From positions 1 to 20,106 of the forward strand of contig NZ_JAFFPR010000017.1 of NCBI RefSeq assembly GCF_016918735.1: 20,106 bases of DNA, read 5' to 3'. The translations under genes were made by a program, and so were the position numbers. This document shows positions 7,339 through 14,117 of the stretch, one piece after another (the stretch's first letter is position 1; each line of letters begins with the position of its first letter). The stretch comes from Leptospira abararensis. Lineage in GTDB: Bacteria; Spirochaetota; Leptospiria; Leptospirales; Leptospiraceae. Below the pieces are notes generated by a model. The model did no database searches, was not told the DNA's origin, and saw nothing but the letters and a program-made list of their open reading frames with translations.

Positions 7339-8505
7339 TTATCCTTTTTTTAAAGCTTCCGCTTTATCAGTTTTTTCCCAAGTAAACGTGTTACCTGTTC
7401 TACCAAAGTGGCCATAAGCCGCAGTTTCTTGGTATTTTCTTCCTTTTCCAAGAAGATCCAAACCATCTACAATTCCTTTTGGAGTGAGTTTGAAATTTGC
7501 CAATACACGTTTTGAGATTTCTTCGTCAGAAATAGTTCCTGTTCCAAATGTATCGACAAGAACCGATACAGGTTCAGCAACACCGATTGCATAAGCAAGT
7601 TGCACTTCACATTTGTGAGCAAGACCAGCTGCCACAACGTTTTTCGCAATATAACGTCCGATATATGCAGCAGAACGATCTACTTTAGATGGATCTTTTC
7701 CAGAAAAAGCACCACCACCATGACGACCCATTCCACCGTAAGTATCTACGATGATCTTACGTCCCGTAAGACCTGTGTCACCATGTGGTCCACCGATTTC
7801 AAATTTACCTGTAGGGTTGATAAAATAACGAGTGTTCACAAGAAGTTCTTTTGGTATCATTTTTTTGATACATTCTTCGATCACTGCTTCTTCGATTTGT
7901 TTGTGAGTCACACCTGGTTTGTGTTGTGTGGAAATAACCACAGTGTCCACTTTCTTTGGTTTTCCATCTTCGTATTGGATGGTTACTTGTGATTTAGCAT
8001 CAGGACGAAGCCAATCGATTTTGCCAGTATGACGAAGTTCAGATAAATGTTCTAAAAGTTTATGAGAGTAATAAAGTGGAGCAGGCATTAGTTCTGGAGT
8101 TTCTGCAATCGCAAAACCAAACATAAGACCTTGGTCTCCTGCTCCTTGTTCTGTATGAAGTCCTTCGCCTTCATTTACCCCTTGGGCAATGTCAGGTGAC
8201 TGTGCGTGCACGTGAGAGGCAACGACAGCAAAATCAGCATCGAAGTACATATTGATATCGTTATAACCGATTTTACGGATCACGTCACGAGCCACTTCTT
8301 GTGTGTCTACTTTTCCTTTACTTGTGATCTCACCGGCAATGACTACGAGATTTGTTGTAACAAGAGTTTCACAAGCCACACGAGATTTTGGATCTTGGGC
8401 TAAATAGGCATCGAGAATGGCATCAGAAATTTGGTCGCAGACTTTGTCTGGGTGTCCTTCAGATACGGACTCGGATGTGAAGATATAGTTTTTAAGAGAG
8501 GACAT
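7339..8505 (-). CDS. metK: S-adenosylmethionine synthase
   Basis: A 388-residue cytoplasmic enzyme making SAM from methionine and ATP. All family signatures are present: [13 protein letters not shown] (9-21, with the catalytic H18), the GAGDQG methionine/ATP motif (121-126), [13 protein letters not shown] (238-250) and the [19 protein letters not shown] phosphate loop (263-281). Length is normal. The start ATG has TAAGG eight bases upstream. Only 25 bases separate it from the preceding acyltransferase gene, too few for a SAM-sensing riboswitch, so it is probably expressed as part of the longer minus-strand unit. Confidence 0.98.
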   Translation of the reverse strand: MSSLKNYIFTSESVSEGHPDKVCDQISDAILDAYLAQDPKSRVACETLVTTNLVVIAGEITSKGKVDTQEVARDVIRKIGYNDINMYFDADFAVVASHVHAQSPDIAQGVNEGEGLHTEQGAGDQGLMFGFAIAETPELMPAPLYYSHKLLEHLSELRHTGKIDWLRPDAKSQVTIQYEDGKPKKVDTVVISTQHKPGVTHKQIEEAVIEECIKKMIPKELLVNTRYFINPTGKFEIGGPHGDTGLTGRKIIVDTYGGMGRHGGGAFSGKDPSKVDRSAAYIGRYIAKNVVAAGLAHKCEVQLAYAIGVAEPVSVLVDTFGTGTISDEEISKRVLANFKLTPKGIVDGLDLLGKGRKYQETAAYGHFGRTGNTFTWEKTDKAEALKKG

Positions 8506-8530
8506 ATTTTTTACCTTACTTGGTTAAACT

Positions 8531-9268
8531 TTAGATTTTAGGCGGTACGTCAATAGAATTGTCGGGGTATTGTCCACGCACATAGGATTCCAGGATTTCC
8601 GCATTTTTCCCCATGGCAATTTCCAATTTTTTGGCATATTCATCCATTTGGCTCTCCGAAAGGCCTTTGGGAACAAAGAACGGTTCCCCGTATTGGATGA
8701 AAAGTTTTGCCCCAAATTTGGGGAAAAAATGCCTGTCCCAACTTTTGAAAGTGTAAGCCCTATCATAACAAGAATGCAAATATAGAATGGGAAATCCTGT
8801 GAGAGAGGCCGTCACAATCACACCAGGTTTCACTTCCCGTCTTGGGCCCTTGGGACCATCAACGGTAAAGATAGGAACAGCACCTTGCTTCATCTCTTTT
8901 AAGATATTCCGAAAGGCTCCTGTTCCCCCTCTTGTGGAAGATCCGCGAACCGAACGCAAGCTTGAGCGAGCAAAGGTTTGGTGGATGATCTCTCCATCTT
9001 TGGATTGGGAAACAAGGGCTACCATATCCGCTTTTTTCTTTCGTTTCAAATACTGGGTGGCATGTCTGTAGAGGGAGAGTGTGGTTTCATGAAAAACCGC
9101 GATGATATAACCAGAACCTTTTTCAATTACCTTGGCACTTTCAGCAGGAATGATGAATTTTTGGTTTCGCACAAATAAGTACCAAACTCGGACAATAAAG
9201 TGAACCACCCAACTGAGGATGATGTATTTGGTTTTGGAATAGGGTTTTTGTTTGTTATCTGGAATCAA
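8531..9268 (-). CDS. DUF374/lysophospholipid-acyltransferase-like protein, TTG start
   Basis: A 245-residue protein with an N-terminal hydrophobic segment (about 14-33) and the DUF374 (LPLAT superfamily) pattern: VFHETTLSL with H60 as candidate catalytic His, SQSKDGEIIHQTF (88-99), SVRGSSTRGG (106-115), VDGPKGPRREVKPG (136-149) and SWDRHFFPKFGAK (176-188). Members of this superfamily use acyl-CoA or acyl-ACP to acylate lipids at the inner membrane; some DUF374 proteins are tied to lipid A or Kdo biology, so substrate choice is open. The usual Trp before the catalytic His is Phe here. The start is TTG at 9268: the frame is closed by TAA shortly upstream, the next Met is residue 82, and AAGGA lies 9 bases before the TTG. 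It overlaps the upstream oxidoreductase gene as TTGA. Confidence 0.87.
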   Translation of the reverse strand: MIPDNKQKPYSKTKYIILSWVVHFIVRVWYLFVRNQKFIIPAESAKVIEKGSGYIIAVFHETTLSLYRHATQYLKRKKKADMVALVSQSKDGEIIHQTFARSSLRSVRGSSTRGGTGAFRNILKEMKQGAVPIFTVDGPKGPRREVKPGVIVTASLTGFPILYLHSCYDRAYTFKSWDRHFFPKFGAKLFIQYGEPFFVPKGLSESQMDEYAKKLEIAMGKNAEILESYVRGQYPDNSIDVPPKI

Positions 9269-9957
9269 AAAGAATGGTCCTTACCGATTTCCCAAAGGAC
9301 ATCGTTTTCGTAGACTTTCACTGTAGGTGTGGCACCTGGCTCTGGTTTGTTATGTAACAAAGAATGAATCATAGATTTAGCAACATACTCACCAGGAATT
9401 GGTTTGTATTTTTTGAGTCCAAGAAGGCCAAAAGGAATGAGATTGCCAAGAAACTCTCCCACCTTCTCCCCGACTCGCACTTCTTCTCTTTCTCCGATCA
9501 GTAGAGATGGCCTGAAAATTCCTAAAAAAGGAAATTCTAACTTACGAAGTTCCGTTTCAAGTTCCCCTTTCACTCGATTATAAAAAATAGAAGAGTTTTG
9601 ATCTGATCCCATCGCCGTAATGATATAAAAACCAGGAACATTTTTTTCCTTTGCTTGTTTTGCAGCGAGTAAGGGATATTCGTAATCAATTTCTTTGAAT
9701 TTTTCCTGACTTCCTGCTTTGTTAATGGTTGTACCCAAACAACAAAAAACAGCATCGATCCCTTCGGGAATGGAAACCTTTCCTGATTGAAAGTCCTCCC
9801 ACTTTACTTGTACCACTTCAATAGGGACATTGGGATTGGAGGTAGATGGGGAATTTCTTGCCCAAACAATCACCTTTTTAATTTGTGGATAAAAAACAAG
9901 AGAGAGTAACACTTGTTTACCGATAAGTCCGGTTCCACCAAGGAGTAATATTTTCAT
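9265..9957 (-). CDS. NAD(P)-binding atypical short-chain dehydrogenase-like protein (HTATIP2/TIP30 type)
   Basis: A 230-residue Rossmann-fold protein. The dinucleotide-binding GGTGLIG lies at 7-13, directly after the first beta strand. AVFCCLGTT (69-77) is the strand-4 motif. YIITAMGSD (111-119) holds the Ser region, YNRVK (126-130) is the YxxxK pair, and FRPSLLIGER (148-157) follows. These match the atypical SDR group including TIP30 and yeast Fmp52. The substrate is not predictable. The start ATG overlaps the stop of the PilZ gene as ATGA and has GGAG seven bases upstream; its end overlaps the acyltransferase start. This tight coupling on both sides suggests co-production with the PilZ protein and the acyltransferase. 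Confidence 0.88.
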   Translation of the reverse strand: MKILLLGGTGLIGKQVLLSLVFYPQIKKVIVWARNSPSTSNPNVPIEVVQVKWEDFQSGKVSIPEGIDAVFCCLGTTINKAGSQEKFKEIDYEYPLLAAKQAKEKNVPGFYIITAMGSDQNSSIFYNRVKGELETELRKLEFPFLGIFRPSLLIGEREEVRVGEKVGEFLGNLIPFGLLGLKKYKPIPGEYVAKSMIHSLLHNKPEPGATPTVKVYENDVLWEIGKDHSF

Positions 9958-10301
9958 TTGATCTCCAAACTACGTGCTAGCATTGAATCTGTAAGATTAA
10001 GTCTTTCCTGAAATTGGATTCCCGCAATATAATAAATCACATTTTTAAGTTTAGACGTTTGGGTCCACATTACGGTTCCTTCAAAGAACATTCGTTTGGT
10101 GCCTTTTGCCCAAACGATACTTCCCAAAACTTGGGACTCAATTTCATCGCTGAGTAAGTCATCCTCACCCAAAAAACAAAGGCCTTCTTCCGAAATATTC
10201 CCTAACTTTCCAAATAGAGTAATCCCTTCCAAATCCAATTGGACCTCAAATTCAGAAAAGTCACCGGGGGATATTCTTGGAAGCCTTCGCTCACTTTCCA
10301 T
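9954..10301 (-). CDS. PilZ-domain protein, probable c-di-GMP receptor
   Basis: A single-domain PilZ protein of 115 residues. Both c-di-GMP contact motifs are intact: RxxxR (RRLPR, 5-9) and (D/N)xSxxG (NISEEG, 35-40), followed by the beta-barrel strands ending GTVMWTQ (75-81) and YIAGIQF (91-97). There is no signal peptide or membrane segment, so it is cytoplasmic. The start was put at the ATG; an in-frame TTG at 10316 would add five residues. The MBOAT acyltransferase gene ends 47 bases upstream and the oxidoreductase start overlaps the stop, so it is in the middle of the likely transcription unit. The partner it regulates cannot be read from the sequence; the neighbouring acyltransferases are the natural suspects. 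Confidence 0.88.
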   Translation of the reverse strand: MESERRLPRISPGDFSEFEVQLDLEGITLFGKLGNISEEGLCFLGEDDLLSDEIESQVLGSIVWAKGTKRMFFEGTVMWTQTSKLKNVIYYIAGIQFQERLNLTDSMLARSLEIK

Positions 10302-10348
10302 AGCAACAACGTACAAGGATTCCTATTATTGGAAACGAAAAAAGCAAA

Positions 10349-11809
10349 TTAGAACTGAAAGTAAATGAACGGAACGGAATTTTCTGGTGTAGCTAAATTT
10401 AAGACAAGAAATAGAATCGGATAGAGGGCAAACTCCAAACTAGCCGGGATTTTTTTACCTTTCCCCTTCTCAAAGATAAAATAACCGATGATATGGCCTA
10501 AATAAAGGAAGATTAGGATCCAAAGGAAGTCCTTCCACATATAGGGCCGGATTTGTCCCGCCTGGAAGGTAAAGATCCCTCGGATGTGAATCCAAGCATT
10601 TTCCCAAGTAAGGGAACGAAAAAAAACTGCCCCTAAAAAGAAAATGGAGCTATTGAGAATATTCTGAAAGAGCCAAAGAGGAACCTGATACCAATGTTCT
10701 GTTTCCATATTGTCTTTTTTGTCCGGAAACCACTCCTTCCAAACCTCTTCCAAAACATAAAAAATACCATTAAGGGATCCCCAAAAAACAAAAGTCCATT
10801 GGGCCCCGTGCCAAACCCCACTCACAAACATGGTAAACCAAAGATTAAACTTTCGCCTTACTGATGTTACTCTACTTCCCCCCATAGGAATATAAATATA
10901 ATCACGTAACCAGGAATTGAGTGTCATATGCCACCGGCGCCAAAAACCGGAAACGGAGGTGGCAAGGAAAGGTAAGTTAAAGTTCGTTGGCAGTTTGTAA
11001 CCAAGTAACATGGCACTTCCAATGGCCATATCCGAATAACCGCTAAAATCTAAATATACCTGGATTCCACCAAGAGCTGCTGCAATTAACAAAGCATAGG
11101 CGTGGTGACCAGCAGGGTCAGCATAAATGGCATCAATCGTTGGCGCCACCATATCAGATAAGACTGCTTTTTTGAAATAACCCAACATAAAAAATCGAAT
11201 CGCAACTCGAAACTCAATATCTTCCAATTTCTTGGGACTGTACAACTGCGGCATAAAGGTCCTTGCTGTCACAATGGGGCCTGCAACCAGTTGGGGAAAA
11301 AAACTCACAAATAAGGCAAACCGAATGAAGTCTTTTTCAGCTGGGATTTCTTTTCTATAAACATCGATGGTATAGGACAAAGATTGGAATGTAAAAAAGG
11401 AAATTCCTGCGGGAAGAATGATTTTGAGAACAGGAAGTGCATCTGCACCAAACATTGGATTGGTGACTGTATTGATAGAAGTCACAAGAAAATTATAGTA
11501 TTTAAAAAAGCCCAATATAAAAACTAGATTGGTAACCAAACTAAAAAGTAGGAGATAGTATCTGACTTTGTCTCTGGTTTCTGTGCTAAGTTTAAGTCCT
11601 ACATAATAGTCAATAGCAGTGGAGAGTAGGATGAGCGCGCCAAAACGATAATCCCAAGACATGTAAAAGAAATAACTACTAATCAGTAGGAAAACATGTA
11701 AGATTCGTGTTTCTCTAGATTGATTCGAGAAAATGGATGGGAATACGTACCAAACCGTAAAAAAAACAAATAGAAAGAAGACAAAATATTCAAAATCGGA
11801 AAAGATCAA
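10349..11809 (-). CDS. MBOAT-family O-acyltransferase (AlgI/DltB type), TTG start
   Basis: A 486-residue polytopic membrane protein of the MBOAT family. Members move acyl groups across the inner membrane onto exported polysaccharide or cell-wall polymers. Typical features are ILPAGISFFTFQSLSYTID (131-149), FFPQLVAGPI (170-179), YLDFSGYSDMAIG (252-264), FWRRWHMTLNSWLRDYIYIPMGG (289-311, H294) and FVSGVWHGAQWTFVFWG (328-344), where H334 is the expected catalytic His. The start is TTG at 11809, with AGAAGG nine bases upstream; this gives MIFSDFEYF, a normal AlgI/DltB-like beginning. The SGNH partner (AlgJ/AlgX or DltD type) that usually completes such systems is not in the window. It is the first gene of the long minus-strand run, divergent from the DUF3332 lipoprotein gene. 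Confidence 0.93.
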   Translation of the reverse strand: MIFSDFEYFVFFLFVFFTVWYVFPSIFSNQSRETRILHVFLLISSYFFYMSWDYRFGALILLSTAIDYYVGLKLSTETRDKVRYYLLLFSLVTNLVFILGFFKYYNFLVTSINTVTNPMFGADALPVLKIILPAGISFFTFQSLSYTIDVYRKEIPAEKDFIRFALFVSFFPQLVAGPIVTARTFMPQLYSPKKLEDIEFRVAIRFFMLGYFKKAVLSDMVAPTIDAIYADPAGHHAYALLIAAALGGIQVYLDFSGYSDMAIGSAMLLGYKLPTNFNLPFLATSVSGFWRRWHMTLNSWLRDYIYIPMGGSRVTSVRRKFNLWFTMFVSGVWHGAQWTFVFWGSLNGIFYVLEEVWKEWFPDKKDNMETEHWYQVPLWLFQNILNSSIFFLGAVFFRSLTWENAWIHIRGIFTFQAGQIRPYMWKDFLWILIFLYLGHIIGYFIFEKGKGKKIPASLEFALYPILFLVLNLATPENSVPFIYFQF

Positions 11810-11871
11810 TGGGGTTTGCCTTCTATTCAGACCAGGCTCTTTGAAAAAATATGTCTGTCAATCATTTCGGC

Positions 11872-11900
11872 TTGCAGATAGTCGCGGAATCGCCTATGAT
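11872..11900 (+). promoter_or_regulatory. Candidate sigma-70 promoter for the DUF3332 lipoprotein gene
   Basis: TTGCAG (11872-11877) and TATGAT (11895-11900) are separated by exactly 17 bases. The -10 box matches consensus at 5 of 6 positions, the -35 box at 3 of 6. Transcription would start near 11907, leaving a leader of about 32 bases that carries AGAGG ahead of the ATG at 11939. The fit with spacing and position is good; it is not proven. Confidence 0.5.
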
Positions 11901-11938
11901 ATAGCTCTAGTTTTTTAGCTAAGAACTAAGAGGTAAAA

Positions 11939-12445
11939 ATGAAAAAAATATTAAAAACAGCTCTCGTGGGACTTTTATCCTTCGGCTTATTGTCAAATTG
12001 TTTTGGAAAATTTGGTGCGGTCAAAGCAGTATACTCCTTTAACGGAAATATCCAAATTGGTTCTGGCAAACTCGCAGGTTTCTTTCGTTCCCTTTTGATG
12101 ATCTTCCCACTATACATTGCTTATGGAATTGGAAGTTTTTTAGACATCTTTGTCTTCAACCTAATTGAGTTCTGGACTGATAGAAATCCAATTGCATTGT
12201 CTGAATATGACTTTGATGGAAAGTTAGTTAAAGAATACAAACAAGATGGACAAACCATCACTCTTACTTATTCAGATTGGGGTAAAGTGTTAAAACTAGA
12301 ATCACCAACTCAAAAAGGAATAGAGCCTATTTACTTCCTAAAAGAAAAACCAGAAAAAGCATTCCGTATGATCAATGGAAAGTATGTGGAAATCCTCCAA
12401 ACTAGTGGACCAATCCTCCCACCAGCTGACATAAAACATATCTAA
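11939..12445 (+). CDS. DUF3332-family lipoprotein
   Basis: A 168-residue protein with a lipoprotein signal: MKKILK, hydrophobic stretch, then LLSN-C with the lipidated Cys at 21. Asn at -1 is tolerated by spirochaete lipoboxes. The sequence after the Cys (CFGKFGAVKAVYSFNGNI, 21-38), a hydrophobic stretch at about 50-78, and NLIEFWTDRNP (74-84) match the DUF3332 family of small lipoproteins, whose function is unknown. The C-terminal half is a charged beta-rich region (YDFDGKLVKEYKQDGQTITL). AGAGG lies five to nine bases before the ATG, and a promoter candidate sits upstream. It is followed by a strong hairpin and then by a second lipoprotein gene on the same strand. Confidence 0.88.
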   Translation: MKKILKTALVGLLSFGLLSNCFGKFGAVKAVYSFNGNIQIGSGKLAGFFRSLLMIFPLYIAYGIGSFLDIFVFNLIEFWTDRNPIALSEYDFDGKLVKEYKQDGQTITLTYSDWGKVLKLESPTQKGIEPIYFLKEKPEKAFRMINGKYVEILQTSGPILPPADIKHI

Positions 12446-12452
12446 CTCCTAC

Positions 12453-12476
12453 ATTGCCCCTAATTTTAGGGGCAAT
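12453..12476 (+). terminator. Strong hairpin between the two lipoprotein genes
   Basis: ATTGCCCCTAA and TTAGGGGCAAT face each other across two bases, giving a stem of 10-11 bp with five G-C pairs, starting 8 bases after the DUF3332 stop codon. The position is that of a terminator, but the bases that follow (CTCTGGCC) lack a U-tract, so it may instead protect or process the mRNA, or need Rho. It ends 22 bases before the next ATG. Confidence 0.6.
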
Positions 12477-12498
12477 CTCTGGCCGATACTTAAAACAT

Positions 12499-13572
12499 AT
12501 GAACCGCTTGTACGTAATTCCCTTCCTGTTACTCCTCTCATTCGGATGCGAAACTCCGCAACAGGTAATCACCCCTACGTTTCCCACACATTCAGAACAA
12601 ATCAATCTCAACCGTATCAAAATGATTACAAAATCGGAAGCAGTCCATACTGAATCCAAGGACGGTAAAAAACCTTTGGCACAAGAACCTGGTGTCAGCG
12701 TAGAGTATTCGGAAAATAAAATTCCATTCATCCAATTGGATCTTTTTTTTGAAGATGCTGGAATTAGCATTATAGAAGAAATCATTGCAGGAACTATTTT
12801 AGATCATCATATCATTGTATTAAATCAAAAGGGTGAAATCATCGCCAAACAACCTGTAAACTTCCAAGCCTATGAAATTTTAGAAACTAAAACAGAAGTC
12901 ATGCGAAACAAAGTCATTGTTGGTGAATCCAAAAAACCGGTAAAAGTAAATAGCACCTCCCCAGAAACAAAAATCTCACGTGAAGCCATTGAAAGACAAT
13001 ACACCGACAGAGACACAGTCCCACAAGTATTGGAGATTCAAGATGGAAAAGTACCAAACCCAGGTGAATATATAAACATCTACTTAGAACTCAGCTTCGT
13101 AAACCCTCATTTAGAACCCAATTGCGAATCTTATGGAGGAAATTGCAACGCCGCCAAACAAAGATTTTTCGAAGATGTCACTGCACGAAACCGCAGAGAA
13201 CTAGATATTTTACGCAATCGTTATGTGGATGGGGAAGTCGCCCAATTTCCTAACCTAACACAAGCGGAACAATTGGACTACAAAACAAACATCAAATCCA
13301 AAATTGAAACCACGAACGGAGTGTTTGGACCAAAACATGGATTTACAAAGTTTATGTTTAGAGAATGGAACTTGGTTTCTTCTCCTAGATACTTTCGCAT
13401 TTTGTCTGTAAATAAAAATGGAAAACAATCATTACAGGAAGATCGTAATGATGAGAAAAAACTAACGGACGAATCACAGGAAAAGTCGAAAGCAGATGAC
13501 AATGATTCGCATTCTATATTTGATTCCCCAACCCATTCGAAACACAAAAAAAGAAGTATTCCCACCCCTTAA
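12499..13572 (+). CDS. Lipoprotein of unknown function
   Basis: A 357-residue protein starting at ATG 12499. The frame extends upstream to a TTG at 12454, but that codon lies inside the hairpin, and the ATG is directly followed by a normal signal sequence (MNRLYVIPFLLLLSFGC) with the candidate lipidated Cys at 17. The mature part is hydrophilic. It has two Cys that could pair (C209 and C216, in NCESYGGNC), a helical, charged stretch (about 219-245, AAKQRFFEDV...), a possible beta-rich core around 75-130, and a Lys/Asp/Ser-rich, probably disordered tail from about 308 to the end. I recognise no family. No clear Shine-Dalgarno sequence precedes the ATG. It may share the transcript of the DUF3332 lipoprotein if the hairpin between them is leaky. 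Confidence 0.8.
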   Translation: MNRLYVIPFLLLLSFGCETPQQVITPTFPTHSEQINLNRIKMITKSEAVHTESKDGKKPLAQEPGVSVEYSENKIPFIQLDLFFEDAGISIIEEIIAGTILDHHIIVLNQKGEIIAKQPVNFQAYEILETKTEVMRNKVIVGESKKPVKVNSTSPETKISREAIERQYTDRDTVPQVLEIQDGKVPNPGEYINIYLELSFVNPHLEPNCESYGGNCNAAKQRFFEDVTARNRRELDILRNRYVDGEVAQFPNLTQAEQLDYKTNIKSKIETTNGVFGPKHGFTKFMFREWNLVSSPRYFRILSVNKNGKQSLQEDRNDEKKLTDESQEKSKADDNDSHSIFDSPTHSKHKKRSIPTP

Positions 13573-13581
13573 CCACAAATA

Positions 13582-13608
13582 GCGGGTGCAGAAAATCAAA
13601 ACACCCGC
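13582..13608. terminator. Possible terminator hairpin between convergent genes
   Basis: GCGGGTG (13582-13588) and CACCCGC (13602-13608) form a 7-bp GC-rich stem with a 13-base loop, in the 46-base gap between the lipoprotein gene and ssb, which converge. Neither side has a clean U-tract (TATTTG follows on the minus strand), so termination is plausible but not certain. Confidence 0.45.
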
Positions 13609-13618
13609 CATGGAATTC

Positions 13619-13972
13619 TTAAGCGACCTTTTCCTCTTTCTTGCGAATACTATCAAAACGAACGGTAGAAGCGATCACTCGGAATTTGGATTTGTTTTCT
13701 CCCTCCGAAGTTTTCCAACGGTTCTGTTTTAAGTTTCCCATCACAGTGACTTTGCTACCTTTCCTTAAGTATTCTACACAGTTTTCACCCAGTTTTTCCC
13801 AAGCTTCTACCTCGAAGAAAGAAACTTCTTCCTTGTCTTTCCCTTCTTGGTTGTTGGACGTGTGGTTGACAGCAACTGTGAAATTGGCCAAAGTTTTACC
13901 TCCAGCAATTGTTTTTTCCTCTGGATCAGCGGTTAGATTCCCGTCCAGAATGATGTACGATAGATTTTTCAT
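13619..13972 (-). CDS. ssb: Single-stranded DNA-binding protein, short form without acidic tail
   Basis: A 117-residue protein made of a single OB-fold. ILDGNLTADPEEKT (8-21), LANFTVAVNH (28-37), VSFFEVEAWEKLGENCVEYLRKG (50-72) and VTVMGNLKQNRW (75-86) match bacterial SSB, including the aromatic residues used to stack on single-stranded DNA (F52/F53, W58, W86). The OB-fold is followed directly by a basic end (RKKEEKVA). The flexible linker and the acidic DDDIPF-like tip that recruits repair and replication proteins are missing. The ATG has AGGAT at ideal distance. It stands alone, convergent with the lipoprotein gene and divergent from the kinase gene, not in the usual rpsF-ssb-rpsR context, so it could be either the genus's main SSB or a paralogue. 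Confidence 0.92.
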   Translation of the reverse strand: MKNLSYIILDGNLTADPEEKTIAGGKTLANFTVAVNHTSNNQEGKDKEEVSFFEVEAWEKLGENCVEYLRKGSKVTVMGNLKQNRWKTSEGENKSKFRVIASTVRFDSIRKKEEKVA

Positions 13973-14061
13973 TTGAGTATCCTTTTATCAATTTTGATGG
14001 CCTTCAAAAAAACTGGTTCGTTTTTGATGTGATTGGTTCTAAAAAAAAAAGGTTCCAACTA

Positions 14062-14073
14062 ATTTTATAAAAT
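14062..14073. promoter_or_regulatory. AT-rich palindrome between divergent ssb and kinase genes
   Basis: ATTTTATAAAAT is a perfect 12-bp palindrome in the 145-base gap, with a run of ten A ending 11 bases before it. TATAAA could serve as a -10 element in either direction, but no well-spaced -35 box was found. Confidence 0.25.
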
Positions 14074-14117
14074 CCAGATTCCCACTTACATTTCGGATAG
14101 ACAATCCTATAGAAGCA

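Noticed and set aside
8506..8530. Possible SAM riboswitch upstream of metK.
   Set aside because: Only 25 bases separate metK from the preceding gene, far too short for a SAM-binding aptamer, and no stem pattern is present.
11856..11861. Perfect TTGACA on the minus strand as -35 box for the MBOAT operon.
   Set aside because: At 16-18 bases spacing the sequence is GC-rich (AGCCTG region) and holds no -10 element. The operon must have another promoter that I could not fix.
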